In this document: positions 41,180 through 49,129 of the stretch, piece by piece | Layout: every line of letters begins with the position of its first letter | Position numbering within the stretch: the stretch's first letter is position 1 | NCBI GenBank assembly: GCA_031292565.1 | Contig: JARLGW010000011.1 | Coordinates: 209,256 to 273,255 of the forward strand | From: Paludibacteraceae bacterium | GTDB taxonomy: Bacteria > Bacteroidota > Bacteroidia > Bacteroidales > Paludibacteraceae | DNA length: 64,000 nt | Direction: 5' to 3' | The notes under the pieces: model-generated | Seen by the model: only the letters and a program-made list of their open reading frames with translations | Told to the model about the DNA's origin: nothing | The model's database searches: none | Made by a program: the position numbers and the translations under genes

Positions 41180-42583
41180 ATGAAAACAAAATTAACCGTA
41201 AATACCAAAAGCTTTTTGGGGGACTTACAGACACCCATCGGTATTTATTTGAAAATAAGAGATCTGTATCAGAATTCCGTGTTGCTGGAAAGCTCTGATT
41301 ACAACAGTGCGGCAAACAGTAATTCGTACATCGCGTTTTCGCCCATAGCCCGTTACGCGGTGAAGGATAAGGAAATAAGCATAGAATATACCAATGGCAG
41401 TGTGGATAAACTGGAGGTGAAAGATAAGCTTTCTGTACCCGAATCGTTCGATCGCTTCATTGCTTCTTTCCAGGCTGAAAACGTATCAAAACACAGTGTG
41501 ATTAATGGATTTTTCGGTTATTCATCCTACGAGGCCGTTCAGTATTTTGAAGATATTCAGCTCTCCGCTTCTCGAAAAGCTGAAAATAATATTCCCGAAA
41601 TTCAGTACGTGCTATTCAAATATGTAATAGCTCTGAATCATTACAAAAATGAAATTACCATCATCGAAAACCTGTTGGAGGGAGAAGAATCGAACATCGG
41701 GAACATTGAAAGCATCTTGGAAAGCCCCAACATTGCCACCTATGGTTTTGATAAGGTAGGAGAGGAAACATCCGACATCTCCGACGAAGATTATCGGGAA
41801 ATGGTAACCAAAGGTAAGGAACATTGTTTCCGTGGAGATGTATTTCAAATCGTTCTATCCCGCCGTTTCGAGCAAGCCTATAAGGGTGACGACATCATGC
41901 TCTACCGCACCCTTCGCTCTATCAATCCTTCCCCTTATTTATTCTATTTTGATTTTGGTTCGTTCCGAGTTTTCGGCTCATCACCCGAAGTACATTTACG
42001 GGTAAAAAACGATAAAGCCTATATTGCCCCCATTGCAGGGACACTAAAACGCACCGGCGACGATGAAAAAGATTTGCTGGTAGCCGAAGCCTTACGCAAC
42101 GACCCGAAGGAAAATGCCGAACATGTGATGCTGGTCGACCTTGCTCGTAATGATTTGAGCCGCAATGCATCTCAAGTCACAGTAGAAGAGTTCAGGGTAG
42201 TACAATATTATTCGCATGTGCTACATTTAGTATCGTCGGTAAGCGGTGTATTGCCCAAGGATGCCAATATTATCAAGCTGTTTGCCGATACCTTCCCTGC
42301 CGGAACCCTTTCGGGGGCACCCAAGGTAAGAGCTATGCAACTGATAGATAAAATAGAGAAACACGACCGAGGCGTGTATGGCGGTTGCATCGGTTACATC
42401 GGGTTGGATGGTAACTTCAATCAAGCTATCACCATTCGTTCATTTCTAAGTAAAAACAATGTGCTTTACTATCAAGCCGGAGCGGGCATCGTGGCCAAAT
42501 CGGTGGAAGAAAACGAATTGCAAGAAGTAAATAATAAACTAGGAGCGTTGAAAAAAGCAATAGATACGGCAAGTGCAAAATGA
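41180..42583 (+). CDS. trpE: anthranilate synthase component I
   Basis: 467 residues from the ATG at 41180; an in-frame ATG at 41111 would lie within trpB and gives an unlikely extension. It makes anthranilate from chorismate using ammonia from TrpG. The chorismate-binding domain is clear: VFQIVLSRRFEQAYKGDD, FGSSPEVHLRVKNDKAYIAP, IAGTLKRTGDD, EHVMLVDLARNDLSR, PAGTLSGAPKVRAMQLIDKI and GVYGGCIGYIGLDGN. The N-terminal LLESSD element, part of the Trp feedback site, is present near residue 32, so feedback inhibition is expected. A nearly 150-base gap with a repeat separates it from trpG. Confidence 0.96.
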   Translation: MKTKLTVNTKSFLGDLQTPIGIYLKIRDLYQNSVLLESSDYNSAANSNSYIAFSPIARYAVKDKEISIEYTNGSVDKLEVKDKLSVPESFDRFIASFQAENVSKHSVINGFFGYSSYEAVQYFEDIQLSASRKAENNIPEIQYVLFKYVIALNHYKNEITIIENLLEGEESNIGNIESILESPNIATYGFDKVGEETSDISDEDYREMVTKGKEHCFRGDVFQIVLSRRFEQAYKGDDIMLYRTLRSINPSPYLFYFDFGSFRVFGSSPEVHLRVKNDKAYIAPIAGTLKRTGDDEKDLLVAEALRNDPKENAEHVMLVDLARNDLSRNASQVTVEEFRVVQYYSHVLHLVSSVSGVLPKDANIIKLFADTFPAGTLSGAPKVRAMQLIDKIEKHDRGVYGGCIGYIGLDGNFNQAITIRSFLSKNNVLYYQAGAGIVAKSVEENELQEVNNKLGALKKAIDTASAK

Positions 42584-42674
42584 CACATTCAACTGTATAA
42601 AAGAAGCTTTGAATTTTCTCTTGCTATATTATTTTTTAGGGCATCAATGTGTAAAAATTTAAGTTAGTCAAATA

Positions 42675-42720
42675 CCCAAGTCCCCCTCCCGATAGCTATC
42701 GGGAATGGGATATAGGGGTA
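42675..42720. repeat. cccaagtccc-type repeat between trpE and trpG
   Basis: A degenerate relative of the arms at 10925/11036: cccaagtccccctcccgata, then a gctatcgggaa segment and atgggatataggggt. Its core cccgatagctatcggg is a perfect palindrome. It ends eleven bases before trpG. Confidence 0.6.
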
Positions 42721-42730
42721 AAAAGTATAA

Positions 42731-43300
42731 ATGATGAAAATATTAGTTTTTGATAATTACGATTCGTTTACCTACAACTTGGTGCATGCCGTGAAAAAGT
42801 TGGGGTACAAGGATGTGGAAGTACATCGCAACGATCAGATTTCATTGGAAGAAATAGCCAAGTTTGATAAAATCATCCTTTCTCCCGGCCCCGGAATTCC
42901 TTCCGAATCGGGCATTTTGCTGGATGTAATTAGAACCTATGCACCCACAAAGTCCATCTTTGGGGTTTGCCTCGGCGAGCAAGCCATTGGCGAAGCTTTC
43001 GGAGCAAAGTTGATTAACCTGCCGGAGGTGTATCACGGCGTAAGTTCCACCGTGGATATTATTGCCGACGATTTGTTGTTCCACGGTCTGCCTAAGCAAG
43101 TGGAAGTAGGCCGCTATCATTCGTGGGCGGTTTCCAAGGAAGGCTTGCCCGATAGCCTTGAAGTAACGGCCGTGGACGGCGACGGTATGATTATGGCCTT
43201 GCACCACAAAACCTACGATGTGCGGGGCGTGCAATTCCATCCCGAATCCGTTTTAACCCCGATGGGTGAACAAATGATTTTGAATTGGTTAAAAGCATGA
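42731..43300 (+). CDS. trpG: anthranilate synthase component II (glutamine amidotransferase)
   Basis: 189 residues, a free-standing class I glutaminase that feeds ammonia to TrpE. FDNYDSFTYNLVHAVKKLG at the start, the oxyanion region ILSPGPGIPSESG, the nucleophile Cys in FGVCLGEQAIGEAFG and the His-Glu of VQFHPESVLTP form the site. The residue two after the Cys-Leu-Gly is Glu where most relatives have His (CLGHQ); the active Cys, His and Glu are all kept, so activity is expected. It might also serve PabB, as the only TrpG/PabA seen here. Confidence 0.94.
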   Translation: MMKILVFDNYDSFTYNLVHAVKKLGYKDVEVHRNDQISLEEIAKFDKIILSPGPGIPSESGILLDVIRTYAPTKSIFGVCLGEQAIGEAFGAKLINLPEVYHGVSSTVDIIADDLLFHGLPKQVEVGRYHSWAVSKEGLPDSLEVTAVDGDGMIMALHHKTYDVRGVQFHPESVLTPMGEQMILNWLKA

Positions 43301-43345
43301 AAAATATTTTTATGCGAGTTTAGCATTTAAAAAATTAGTATAACT

Positions 43346-44341
43346 ATGAAACAGATATTAACCAGATTGTTCAACTACGAGAGTTTGAGCAGAACCGATG
43401 CCACGGAGATATTAACCAAAATTTCCGCCGGCGAATATAACAACGAGCAAATCGCCTCTTTTATCACGGTGTATTTGATGCGTCCAATCACGTTGGACGA
43501 ATTGATGGGCTTCCGCGAAGCCTTGTTAAGCATGGCTTTGCCGATGGATCTGAGCGAGTTTAACCCTATTGACATCGTGGGTACGGGTGGCGATGGAAAG
43601 AATACGTTCAACATTTCCACCCTAAGTTGCTTTGTGCTGGCCGGAGCCGGGTATAAAGTGGCAAAACATGGTAACTATGGGGCTACCTCGGTGAGTGGGG
43701 CTTCCAACGTGTTGGAATATTACGGGGCGAAATTCACAATCAATACTTCTGTAATTCATAAGTCGATAGACGAAGCAGGTTTTGCCTATTTACACGCTCC
43801 GTTGTTCAACTCCGCCATGAAGAATGTGGCTCCCGTGCGTAAAGCCTTGGGTGTGCGTACGTTTTTCAACGTGCTAGGGCCCCTTATCAGTCCCGTGCAA
43901 CCCAAGTATCAGGTATTGGGCGTTTACAGCTTAACCATGCTGCGGTTGTACAACTACATTAGTCAGCATTTGGGTACCAACTACACGTTGGTGCATAGCC
44001 TGGATGGGTACGACGAAGTGTCGCTAACCGCTGACACCAAAGTGATAAGCAACACCAAGGAATTTGTAATCACACCCGAAGAAATGGGCTTTGCCCGTTA
44101 CCAGCAAGACGAGCTGAGTGGTGGAACTACGATTGACTATGCCGCCGGAATTTTCAAAAACGTGTTGGAAAACAAAGCCACCGAAGCACAAAAATCTGTG
44201 GTAGTAGCCAATTCGGCATTTGCTATCCAAACCCTTTGCCCTGATTATAGTTTTGATGAATGCAAAGCCGTTGCCTTGGAAAGCTTGGAGTCAGGCAGTG
44301 CCAAGGGGGCGTTTGATAAGTTTTTGGAAATATATAAGTAA
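43346..44341 (+). CDS. trpD: anthranilate phosphoribosyltransferase
   Basis: 331 residues. It attaches phosphoribose from PRPP to anthranilate. The PRPP-binding GTGGDGKNTFNIST near residue 78, KHGNYGATSVSGASNVLEYY near 110, LHAPLFNSAMKNVAPVRKAL near 150 and RTFFNVLGPLISPVQPKYQV near 170 are diagnostic. Normal length, not fused to trpG as in enterobacteria. 45 bases after trpG. Confidence 0.96.
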   Translation: MKQILTRLFNYESLSRTDATEILTKISAGEYNNEQIASFITVYLMRPITLDELMGFREALLSMALPMDLSEFNPIDIVGTGGDGKNTFNISTLSCFVLAGAGYKVAKHGNYGATSVSGASNVLEYYGAKFTINTSVIHKSIDEAGFAYLHAPLFNSAMKNVAPVRKALGVRTFFNVLGPLISPVQPKYQVLGVYSLTMLRLYNYISQHLGTNYTLVHSLDGYDEVSLTADTKVISNTKEFVITPEEMGFARYQQDELSGGTTIDYAAGIFKNVLENKATEAQKSVVVANSAFAIQTLCPDYSFDECKAVALESLESGSAKGAFDKFLEIYK

Positions 44342-44379
44342 GCTTACGGGCTGAAAGCCTAGTTTAAAAGTATTAATTT

Positions 44380-45156
44380 ATGACCATCTTAGATAAAATA
44401 TTAGCTGACAAGGTAATTGAGGTTGCGGATCGCAAGGAGTTTATCTCTATTGATGATTTAATTAAGGAACCTGCTTTTGCCCGCGAAACGCTTTCGTTGA
44501 AAGCAAACCTGTTGGCTTCGGCTTCCGGTATTATATCGGAATTTAAGCGGAAATCGCCCTCCAAAGGTTGGATACATGCCGATGCCGATGTGGTGAGCGT
44601 TACATCCGGTTATTCTAATGCCGGGGCATCAGGTATCTCTATCCTTACCGATGAAAAATATTTTGGTGGCACGTCTGCCGATGTCATCGCTGCCCGTCCT
44701 GGAGTAACCTGCCCTATCTTGCGCAAGGAATTTGTGATAGACGAATACCAAATATATGAAGCCAAAGCGATGGGTGCGGATTTGATTCTGCTTATTGCTG
44801 CGGCTTTAACGGTGCAACAAACTAAGGACTTTGCCCGCCGGGCACACGAACTGGACTTGGAGGTATTGCTCGAAGTGCACAACGAACAGGAGCTTGGGCA
44901 TGCCAACGAATTTGTGGATTTGCTAGGTGTGAACAACCGCAACTTGAAAACGTTTGTATCGGATGTAAACGTGTCGTTCGACTTGATCGACAAAATTCCG
45001 ACTGATTTTGTAAAAGTAAGCGAAAGCGGTATTTCCAGTCCCGAAACGGTGCGAGAACTTCGCCAAGCCGGCTATCGTGGATTTTTGATGGGTGAAAATT
45101 TTATGAAAGAAAAGAATCCCGCCGAGGCATTGAAAAACTTTATTAGTCAATTGTAG
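44380..45156 (+). CDS. trpC: indole-3-glycerol-phosphate synthase
   Basis: 258 residues, a TIM barrel closing the indole ring by decarboxylation. Motifs: SEFKRKSPSKGWIH (catalytic Lys/Glu), SILTDEKYFGG, LRKEFVIDEYQIYEAKAMGA, VLLEVHNEQEL, LLGVNNRNLKTF and VSESGISSPETVREL. Not fused to trpF. The 38-base gap after trpD contains a fragment of the gggctgaaagcc repeat (about 44348-44363). Confidence 0.96.
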   Translation: MTILDKILADKVIEVADRKEFISIDDLIKEPAFARETLSLKANLLASASGIISEFKRKSPSKGWIHADADVVSVTSGYSNAGASGISILTDEKYFGGTSADVIAARPGVTCPILRKEFVIDEYQIYEAKAMGADLILLIAAALTVQQTKDFARRAHELDLEVLLEVHNEQELGHANEFVDLLGVNNRNLKTFVSDVNVSFDLIDKIPTDFVKVSESGISSPETVRELRQAGYRGFLMGENFMKEKNPAEALKNFISQL

Positions 45157-45218
45157 TTTTTGTGTCCTTTTTGTGGCGAACAAAATAAATGCAGGGAATA
45201 CAAATTAAAAAGTCATAG

Positions 45219-45854
45219 ATGAGTACAAAGAGTCTTCTTATCAAAGTTTGTGGGATGTGCGACACCCAAAACATTCAGGCGCTAGCCGAGCTGAATCCTG
45301 ATTACATGGGTTTTATCTTTTATGAAAAATCACCCCGTTATGCTGCCTCTGTGGATAAAAGCGTGTTGGCTTCGTTGCCGTCAAGTATCAAAAAAGTAGG
45401 TGTGTTCGTGAGCGAATCGGTAGAGGTGATGCGTGCCACGGCGCAAACCTATGGGCTGGACTCGTTGCAACTACATGGTGGCGAAACGCCCTTGCAATGT
45501 TTGCAATTGCGTGAAGAGGATTATATCCTGTTTAAAGCCTTTTCCATTGCGGAGGCTGCGGATTTTGAAATATTGGAAGAGTATGAGGGCTGTTGCGATT
45601 ACTTCCTGTTCGACACTAAAACTTCCGGGCATGGAGGTTCGGGCGAGAAGTTCGATTGGAGCCTGCTGGATCATTACAAAGGCGAAACACCTTTCTTTTT
45701 GAGTGGGGGTATCGACTTGGATGACGTGGAGGCTATTAAAAATATTACGCATCCTCAATTGGTGGGTGTGGATGTAAACAGCCGCTTTGAACTGGAACCG
45801 GGATTGAAAGACATAGACAAGCTGAAAACGTTTATGGAAAAAATAAGGTCTTAA
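45219..45854 (+). CDS. trpF: phosphoribosylanthranilate isomerase
   Basis: 211 residues, a TIM barrel doing the Amadori rearrangement before TrpC. KVCGMCDTQNIQALAELNPD (catalytic Cys region), MGFIFYEKSPRYA, VGVFVSE, LQLHGGETPLQCLQL, FLFDTKTSGHGGSGEKFDWS (catalytic Asp) and PFFLSGGIDLDDVEAI are all recognisable. Free-standing. 62-base gap from trpC with a fragment of a tgtgtcctttttgtggcg-type repeat. Confidence 0.95.
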   Translation: MSTKSLLIKVCGMCDTQNIQALAELNPDYMGFIFYEKSPRYAASVDKSVLASLPSSIKKVGVFVSESVEVMRATAQTYGLDSLQLHGGETPLQCLQLREEDYILFKAFSIAEAADFEILEEYEGCCDYFLFDTKTSGHGGSGEKFDWSLLDHYKGETPFFLSGGIDLDDVEAIKNITHPQLVGVDVNSRFELEPGLKDIDKLKTFMEKIRS

Positions 45855-45926
45855 AAATATCCTTGAAAATAAAATTTAGTCCGTTAGAATTTTAATTTCA
45901 ATAAAAGAGAAAGATAACAAAACCAA

Positions 45927-45966
45927 TTCCCCATCGGGGATAAATATATTTATCCCCGATGGGGAA
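45927..45966. repeat. 40-base perfect palindrome between trpF and trpA
   Basis: ttccccatcggggataaata is followed directly by its exact reverse complement (45947-45966). Next to it lies tatgccctacgggcaatc, a companion seen with such repeats. It occupies the 192-base gap within the operon; it lacks a T-run, so read-through to trpA is possible. Confidence 0.85.
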
Positions 45967-46046
45967 AAGTTTAACACAACTAATTTTCTATTGAAATATA
46001 TGCCCTACGGGCAATCAATAAGAACGAACGAAAAAACAATATAAAC

Positions 46047-46820
46047 ATGAACAGAATTAATAAACTTTTTGCCGAAAAGGGAAACAACATCCTTTCAGTG
46101 TATTTTACCGCCGGTTATCCACGTTTGAATGACACGGTGGAAGTTATCAAACAATTGTCCGCGCATGGGGTGGATATGATTGAAATTGGAGTGCCTTTTT
46201 CCGATCCCTTGGCCGATGGCCCGGTAATTCAGAATAGTAGCCAGGTGGCTCTTAAAAACGGCATGTCGCAAAAGCTATTATTCGAGCAATTGAAAGACAT
46301 CCGTAAGGTGACGGACATTCCGTTAATTTTGATGGGCTATATTAACCCCGTGTTGCAATTCGGGTTTGAAAAGTTTTGCCAAAAGGCACAGGAAGTGGGT
46401 ATAGATGGCTTTATTATTCCCGACCTACCGATGAACGAATATTTGCAGGAATTTAAGCCGATTGCGGATAAATATGGCATGGAAAACATCCTGCTTATTA
46501 CGCCGGAAACGCCGGAAGAACGTATTCGTTTGATCGACACGCATAGCAACGGATTTATCTACATGGTGTCCTCAGCTTCCACCACGGGTGTGCAGAGTTC
46601 TTTTGCTGCAAGTAAGGAGGCGTACTTTGAACGGATTAAGGCAATGAAGTTGAAAAACCCCACCTTGATAGGCTTTGGTATTTCCAATAAGCAGACTTTT
46701 GATAGTGCTTGTAACCATTCTGGTGGTGGAATTATAGGCAGTGCTTTTGTAAAAGCGTTGGAGGAAAATGATAGCGTGGTGAAGGCGGTGGAAGCTTTGA
46801 TTTCTAAATTAAAAAATTAA
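46047..46820 (+). CDS. trpA: tryptophan synthase alpha chain
   Basis: 257 residues, a TIM barrel splitting indole-3-glycerol phosphate to indole and glyceraldehyde 3-phosphate. VYFTAGYPRLNDTVEVIKQL, MIEIGVPFSDPLADGPVIQN (catalytic Glu and Asp), ILMGYINPVLQFGFEKFCQK, GFIIPDLPMNEY and IYMVSSASTTGVQSSFA are characteristic. It is the last gene of the operon; 46833-46914 downstream forms an imperfect hairpin without a clear T-run. Confidence 0.96.
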   Translation: MNRINKLFAEKGNNILSVYFTAGYPRLNDTVEVIKQLSAHGVDMIEIGVPFSDPLADGPVIQNSSQVALKNGMSQKLLFEQLKDIRKVTDIPLILMGYINPVLQFGFEKFCQKAQEVGIDGFIIPDLPMNEYLQEFKPIADKYGMENILLITPETPEERIRLIDTHSNGFIYMVSSASTTGVQSSFAASKEAYFERIKAMKLKNPTLIGFGISNKQTFDSACNHSGGGIIGSAFVKALEENDSVVKAVEALISKLKN

Positions 46821-46832
46821 GGTAATTAAAAT

Positions 46833-46914
46833 AATGTAGGTTTGACTGAAAAATGATATTTTTACAAAGATCATTTATTCGAGTGTGATTCAATTGTCAA
46901 TTCAAACTTACATT
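46833..46914. repeat. imperfect inverted repeat after trpA
   Basis: aatgtaggtttga (46833-46845) and tcaaacttacatt (46902-46914) pair over 13 bases with one wobble; an inner aaatgat/atcattt stem is possible. It lies just before the next gene and could end the trp transcript or overlap that gene's promoter. Confidence 0.45.
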
Positions 46915-46929
46915 AAATTTAAATAGATT

Positions 46930-47352
46930 ATGACACTACAAGATTGCATTAAGTTTACCAACGAAAACCCCATTTGCTATTTGGCAACGTTGGATGGCGA
47001 TGAGCCACATGTGCGTGCTCTGGGTTTTTGGTTTGCCGACGAAACGGGGTTTTATTTCCAAACCGGGTCTATCAAGGAAATGACACACCAGCTAGAAAAG
47101 AATCCGAAAGCCGAAGCTTGCTTCTATCATCAGGAGGGACAAATAGGCACCATGCTTCGCGTAGCCGGTTCGGTGGAATTTCTTACCGATAGAGCCTTGA
47201 AAGAAAAAGCCCTAGAAGAACGTCCTTTTTTGAAAAATTTTGGTATGATTGCCGACAGTCCGGCGTTGGTTATTTTCCGTATAGCGCACGGCAAAGCCCA
47301 TTTTTGGACAATGGCGGACAACCTGAAACCAAAAGAATATATTGAATTTTAA
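46930..47352 (+). CDS. pyridoxamine 5'-phosphate oxidase family protein
   Basis: 140 residues, a split-barrel flavin-binding fold. PICYLATLDGDEPHVRALGF opens the barrel, FYFQTGSIKEMTHQLEKNPK gives the second conserved block and KAEACFYHQEGQIGTMLRVA the third. These small proteins bind FMN or F420 and reduce assorted compounds; many are annotated general stress protein 26-like. The true PNPO motifs for PLP synthesis are missing, so it is not PdxH. Single gene with its own terminator. Confidence 0.87.
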   Translation: MTLQDCIKFTNENPICYLATLDGDEPHVRALGFWFADETGFYFQTGSIKEMTHQLEKNPKAEACFYHQEGQIGTMLRVAGSVEFLTDRALKEKALEERPFLKNFGMIADSPALVIFRIAHGKAHFWTMADNLKPKEYIEF

Positions 47353-47360
47353 GAAATATG

Positions 47361-47389
47361 AAAGCGAGGCTTAGGCTTCGCTTTTTTTG
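47361..47389 (+). terminator. terminator after the split-barrel flavoprotein gene
   Basis: aaagcgaggct and ggcttcgcttt pair with one wobble and a short loop, then a seven-base T-run. Confidence 0.8.
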
Positions 47390-47440
47390 TGATTGAAAAA
47401 ATTGCATCAGAAGGCGTTTTCATTTGCCTGTAATGTTAAT

Positions 47441-47492
47441 TGTTGAAAAACCCTTATAAAAAAGTTGATTTTTTTGTAAGGGTTTTTCAACA
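47441..47492. repeat. 52-base near-perfect hairpin upstream of the ECF sigma gene
   Basis: tgttgaaaaaccctta (47441-47456) and taagggtttttcaaca (47477-47492) are perfect 16-base arms; the inner A-run and T-run extend the stem almost to the gttga loop. No T-run follows. It lies 107 bases before the sigma factor start. Confidence 0.8.
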
Positions 47493-47598
47493 TAATCTTG
47501 TCTATTAAATTTTTATATTGGATATTTGAAACTTAATATCTGTTTCGTTTGTGTTTTTTTTACACGAACATATCTATAATACCCTTAAATAGATAACA

Positions 47599-48114
47599 AT
47601 GGGAAAAAATAGCCGGGAAGACCATTTTTTTGAAGAAATTTATTCTGCTTATTTCCGACAACTGTGTTATTATGCTTATTCGTACGTGGAGGATAAAAAT
47701 GAAGCCTACGAGATTGTGCAAAACTCTTTTTTGAAAATTTGGGAGCAAAAGGAAACCTTGCAAAAAATTGTTTCGATAAAGAGTTACTTGTATCGTACGG
47801 TACATAATGCGTGCATAAATTATTTTGAAAGCAGGAAAGCACAACATAATTATTTGAACGACGCGGCATACCAGTTAAAAATGATTGAAATGGATGATTT
47901 TGAAGATGCTTATGCTAATTTTGAACGACAGCAGAAGTTGGAGCAGTCGATACATGAATTACCTACAAAAAACAGGGAGGTTTTTAATTTGAGATATGTG
48001 GAACAAAAATCATATAGGGATATTGCGTTTTCGCTTGGCATAAGTGAACGAACCGTAGAGGCTCATTTGCGAAAATCTATAGAAATTATAAAGAAAAAGG
48101 TTGGAATGTCTTAA
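47599..48114 (+). CDS. ECF-type RNA polymerase sigma factor (FecI-like)
   Basis: 171 residues. Region 2 reads IYSAYFRQLCYYAYSYVEDK and NEAYEIVQNSFLKIWEQKET; region 4 reads ELPTKNREVFNLRYVEQKSY and RDIAFSLGISERTVEAHLRK, the helix-turn-helix that reads the -35 box. It belongs to the large Bacteroidota FecI-like group whose activity is held by the FecR-like protein encoded next. The two genes overlap in different frames only if the anti-sigma began at 48101; with the preferred start at 48143 they are 28 bases apart. Confidence 0.93.
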   Translation: MGKNSREDHFFEEIYSAYFRQLCYYAYSYVEDKNEAYEIVQNSFLKIWEQKETLQKIVSIKSYLYRTVHNACINYFESRKAQHNYLNDAAYQLKMIEMDDFEDAYANFERQQKLEQSIHELPTKNREVFNLRYVEQKSYRDIAFSLGISERTVEAHLRKSIEIIKKKVGMS

Positions 48115-48142
48115 ATTGTTTACTCCCTTCAAATTACAACAA

Positions 48143-49126
48143 ATGGATACAAATAACTTAATAGAGATAGATGAGCTTATTTTGAGCTATTATAATAAGA
48201 CTTCCAGCAAGGAAGAGGATGCTGCTTTGCTCCAATGGGTAGCGGAAAGGCTTGAAAATAAAGAATATTTTAAGAGCGAGTTGCTGCTGCTAAAGAAACC
48301 GGAAATAGATACAGCACATTTTGATGCTAAGGATGCGTATGCAGATTTTCAAAAGAGATTACCTGCAACTAAGGAAGTATCATTTTACCATCACAAATGG
48401 TGGCTTATGGTGGCAAGTGTTGTTGCTTTAATTATTGCCGGAGGTGCATTTTTTATGCTTAACCGACAGGATGAGGCAAAAATGTTGACTTATACCTATA
48501 ACCCGAAACTGCCTCAGGTTGTATTGTCCGACAAAACGGAAGTTACGCTTAGTAAAAGTGCTAAACTAATTGCCCCTAATACTTTTGAGCAGAAAAAACG
48601 GCGGGTAGAGCTTGACGGTCAGGCATTTTTTAATGTTCATCATAATAAACATTGGCCGTTTATAATCAAAACAGGCAATATCCTTACCGAAGTGGTTGGA
48701 ACTTCGTTTAATATAAATTACGACAAGGCTCAAGGCTTGTTTACCATAAGTGTAGAATCGGGTGTCGTGAAAGTTTCCGACTGCAAGCATACTTTTAATA
48801 AGGTGCTTTATAAAGGCGATCAGCTGGTTGTAAATGAGAAAACAAAAGAGCAGACGGCTCAGAAAATTAAGAATAATAATTATTTGGCATGGAAAACCAA
48901 TGTGCTTACTTACAAGAATACGCCGATAAAAGAAGTGATGTCCGACTTGGAATCTTTGTATGGAAAGCACATGGTGCTGTGCGATTCTTCTTTGCCTGAG
49001 ATTAAAGTTACCATTCAAATAGACCATCAAACGTTGCCGGAAGTGCAGGTACTGCTAGAAAAGTTGTTGGGAGTAAAAGCGAGGGAAACTCAAGATACAA
49101 TTTATTTTTACGCACAAACGAATTGA
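48143..49126 (+). CDS. FecR-family anti-sigma factor
   Basis: 327 residues from ATG 48143; an upstream ATG at 48101 overlaps the sigma gene and adds a segment unlike the family. Cytoplasmic N-terminus (residues 1-85, IDELILSYYNKTSSKEEDAA) holds the sigma factor; a membrane helix lies at about 88-108 (WWLMVASVVALIIAGGAFFM). The periplasmic FecR domain spans about 125-225 (VVLSDKTEVTLSKSAKLIAP; VVGTSFNINYDK) and the DUF4974 C-terminus about 255-325 (LTYKNTPIKEVMSDLESLYG), where the outer-membrane signal is received. Followed after three bases by the STN-barrel gene. Confidence 0.92.
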   Translation: MDTNNLIEIDELILSYYNKTSSKEEDAALLQWVAERLENKEYFKSELLLLKKPEIDTAHFDAKDAYADFQKRLPATKEVSFYHHKWWLMVASVVALIIAGGAFFMLNRQDEAKMLTYTYNPKLPQVVLSDKTEVTLSKSAKLIAPNTFEQKKRRVELDGQAFFNVHHNKHWPFIIKTGNILTEVVGTSFNINYDKAQGLFTISVESGVVKVSDCKHTFNKVLYKGDQLVVNEKTKEQTAQKIKNNNYLAWKTNVLTYKNTPIKEVMSDLESLYGKHMVLCDSSLPEIKVTIQIDHQTLPEVQVLLEKLLGVKARETQDTIYFYAQTN

Positions 49127-49129
49127 TAC

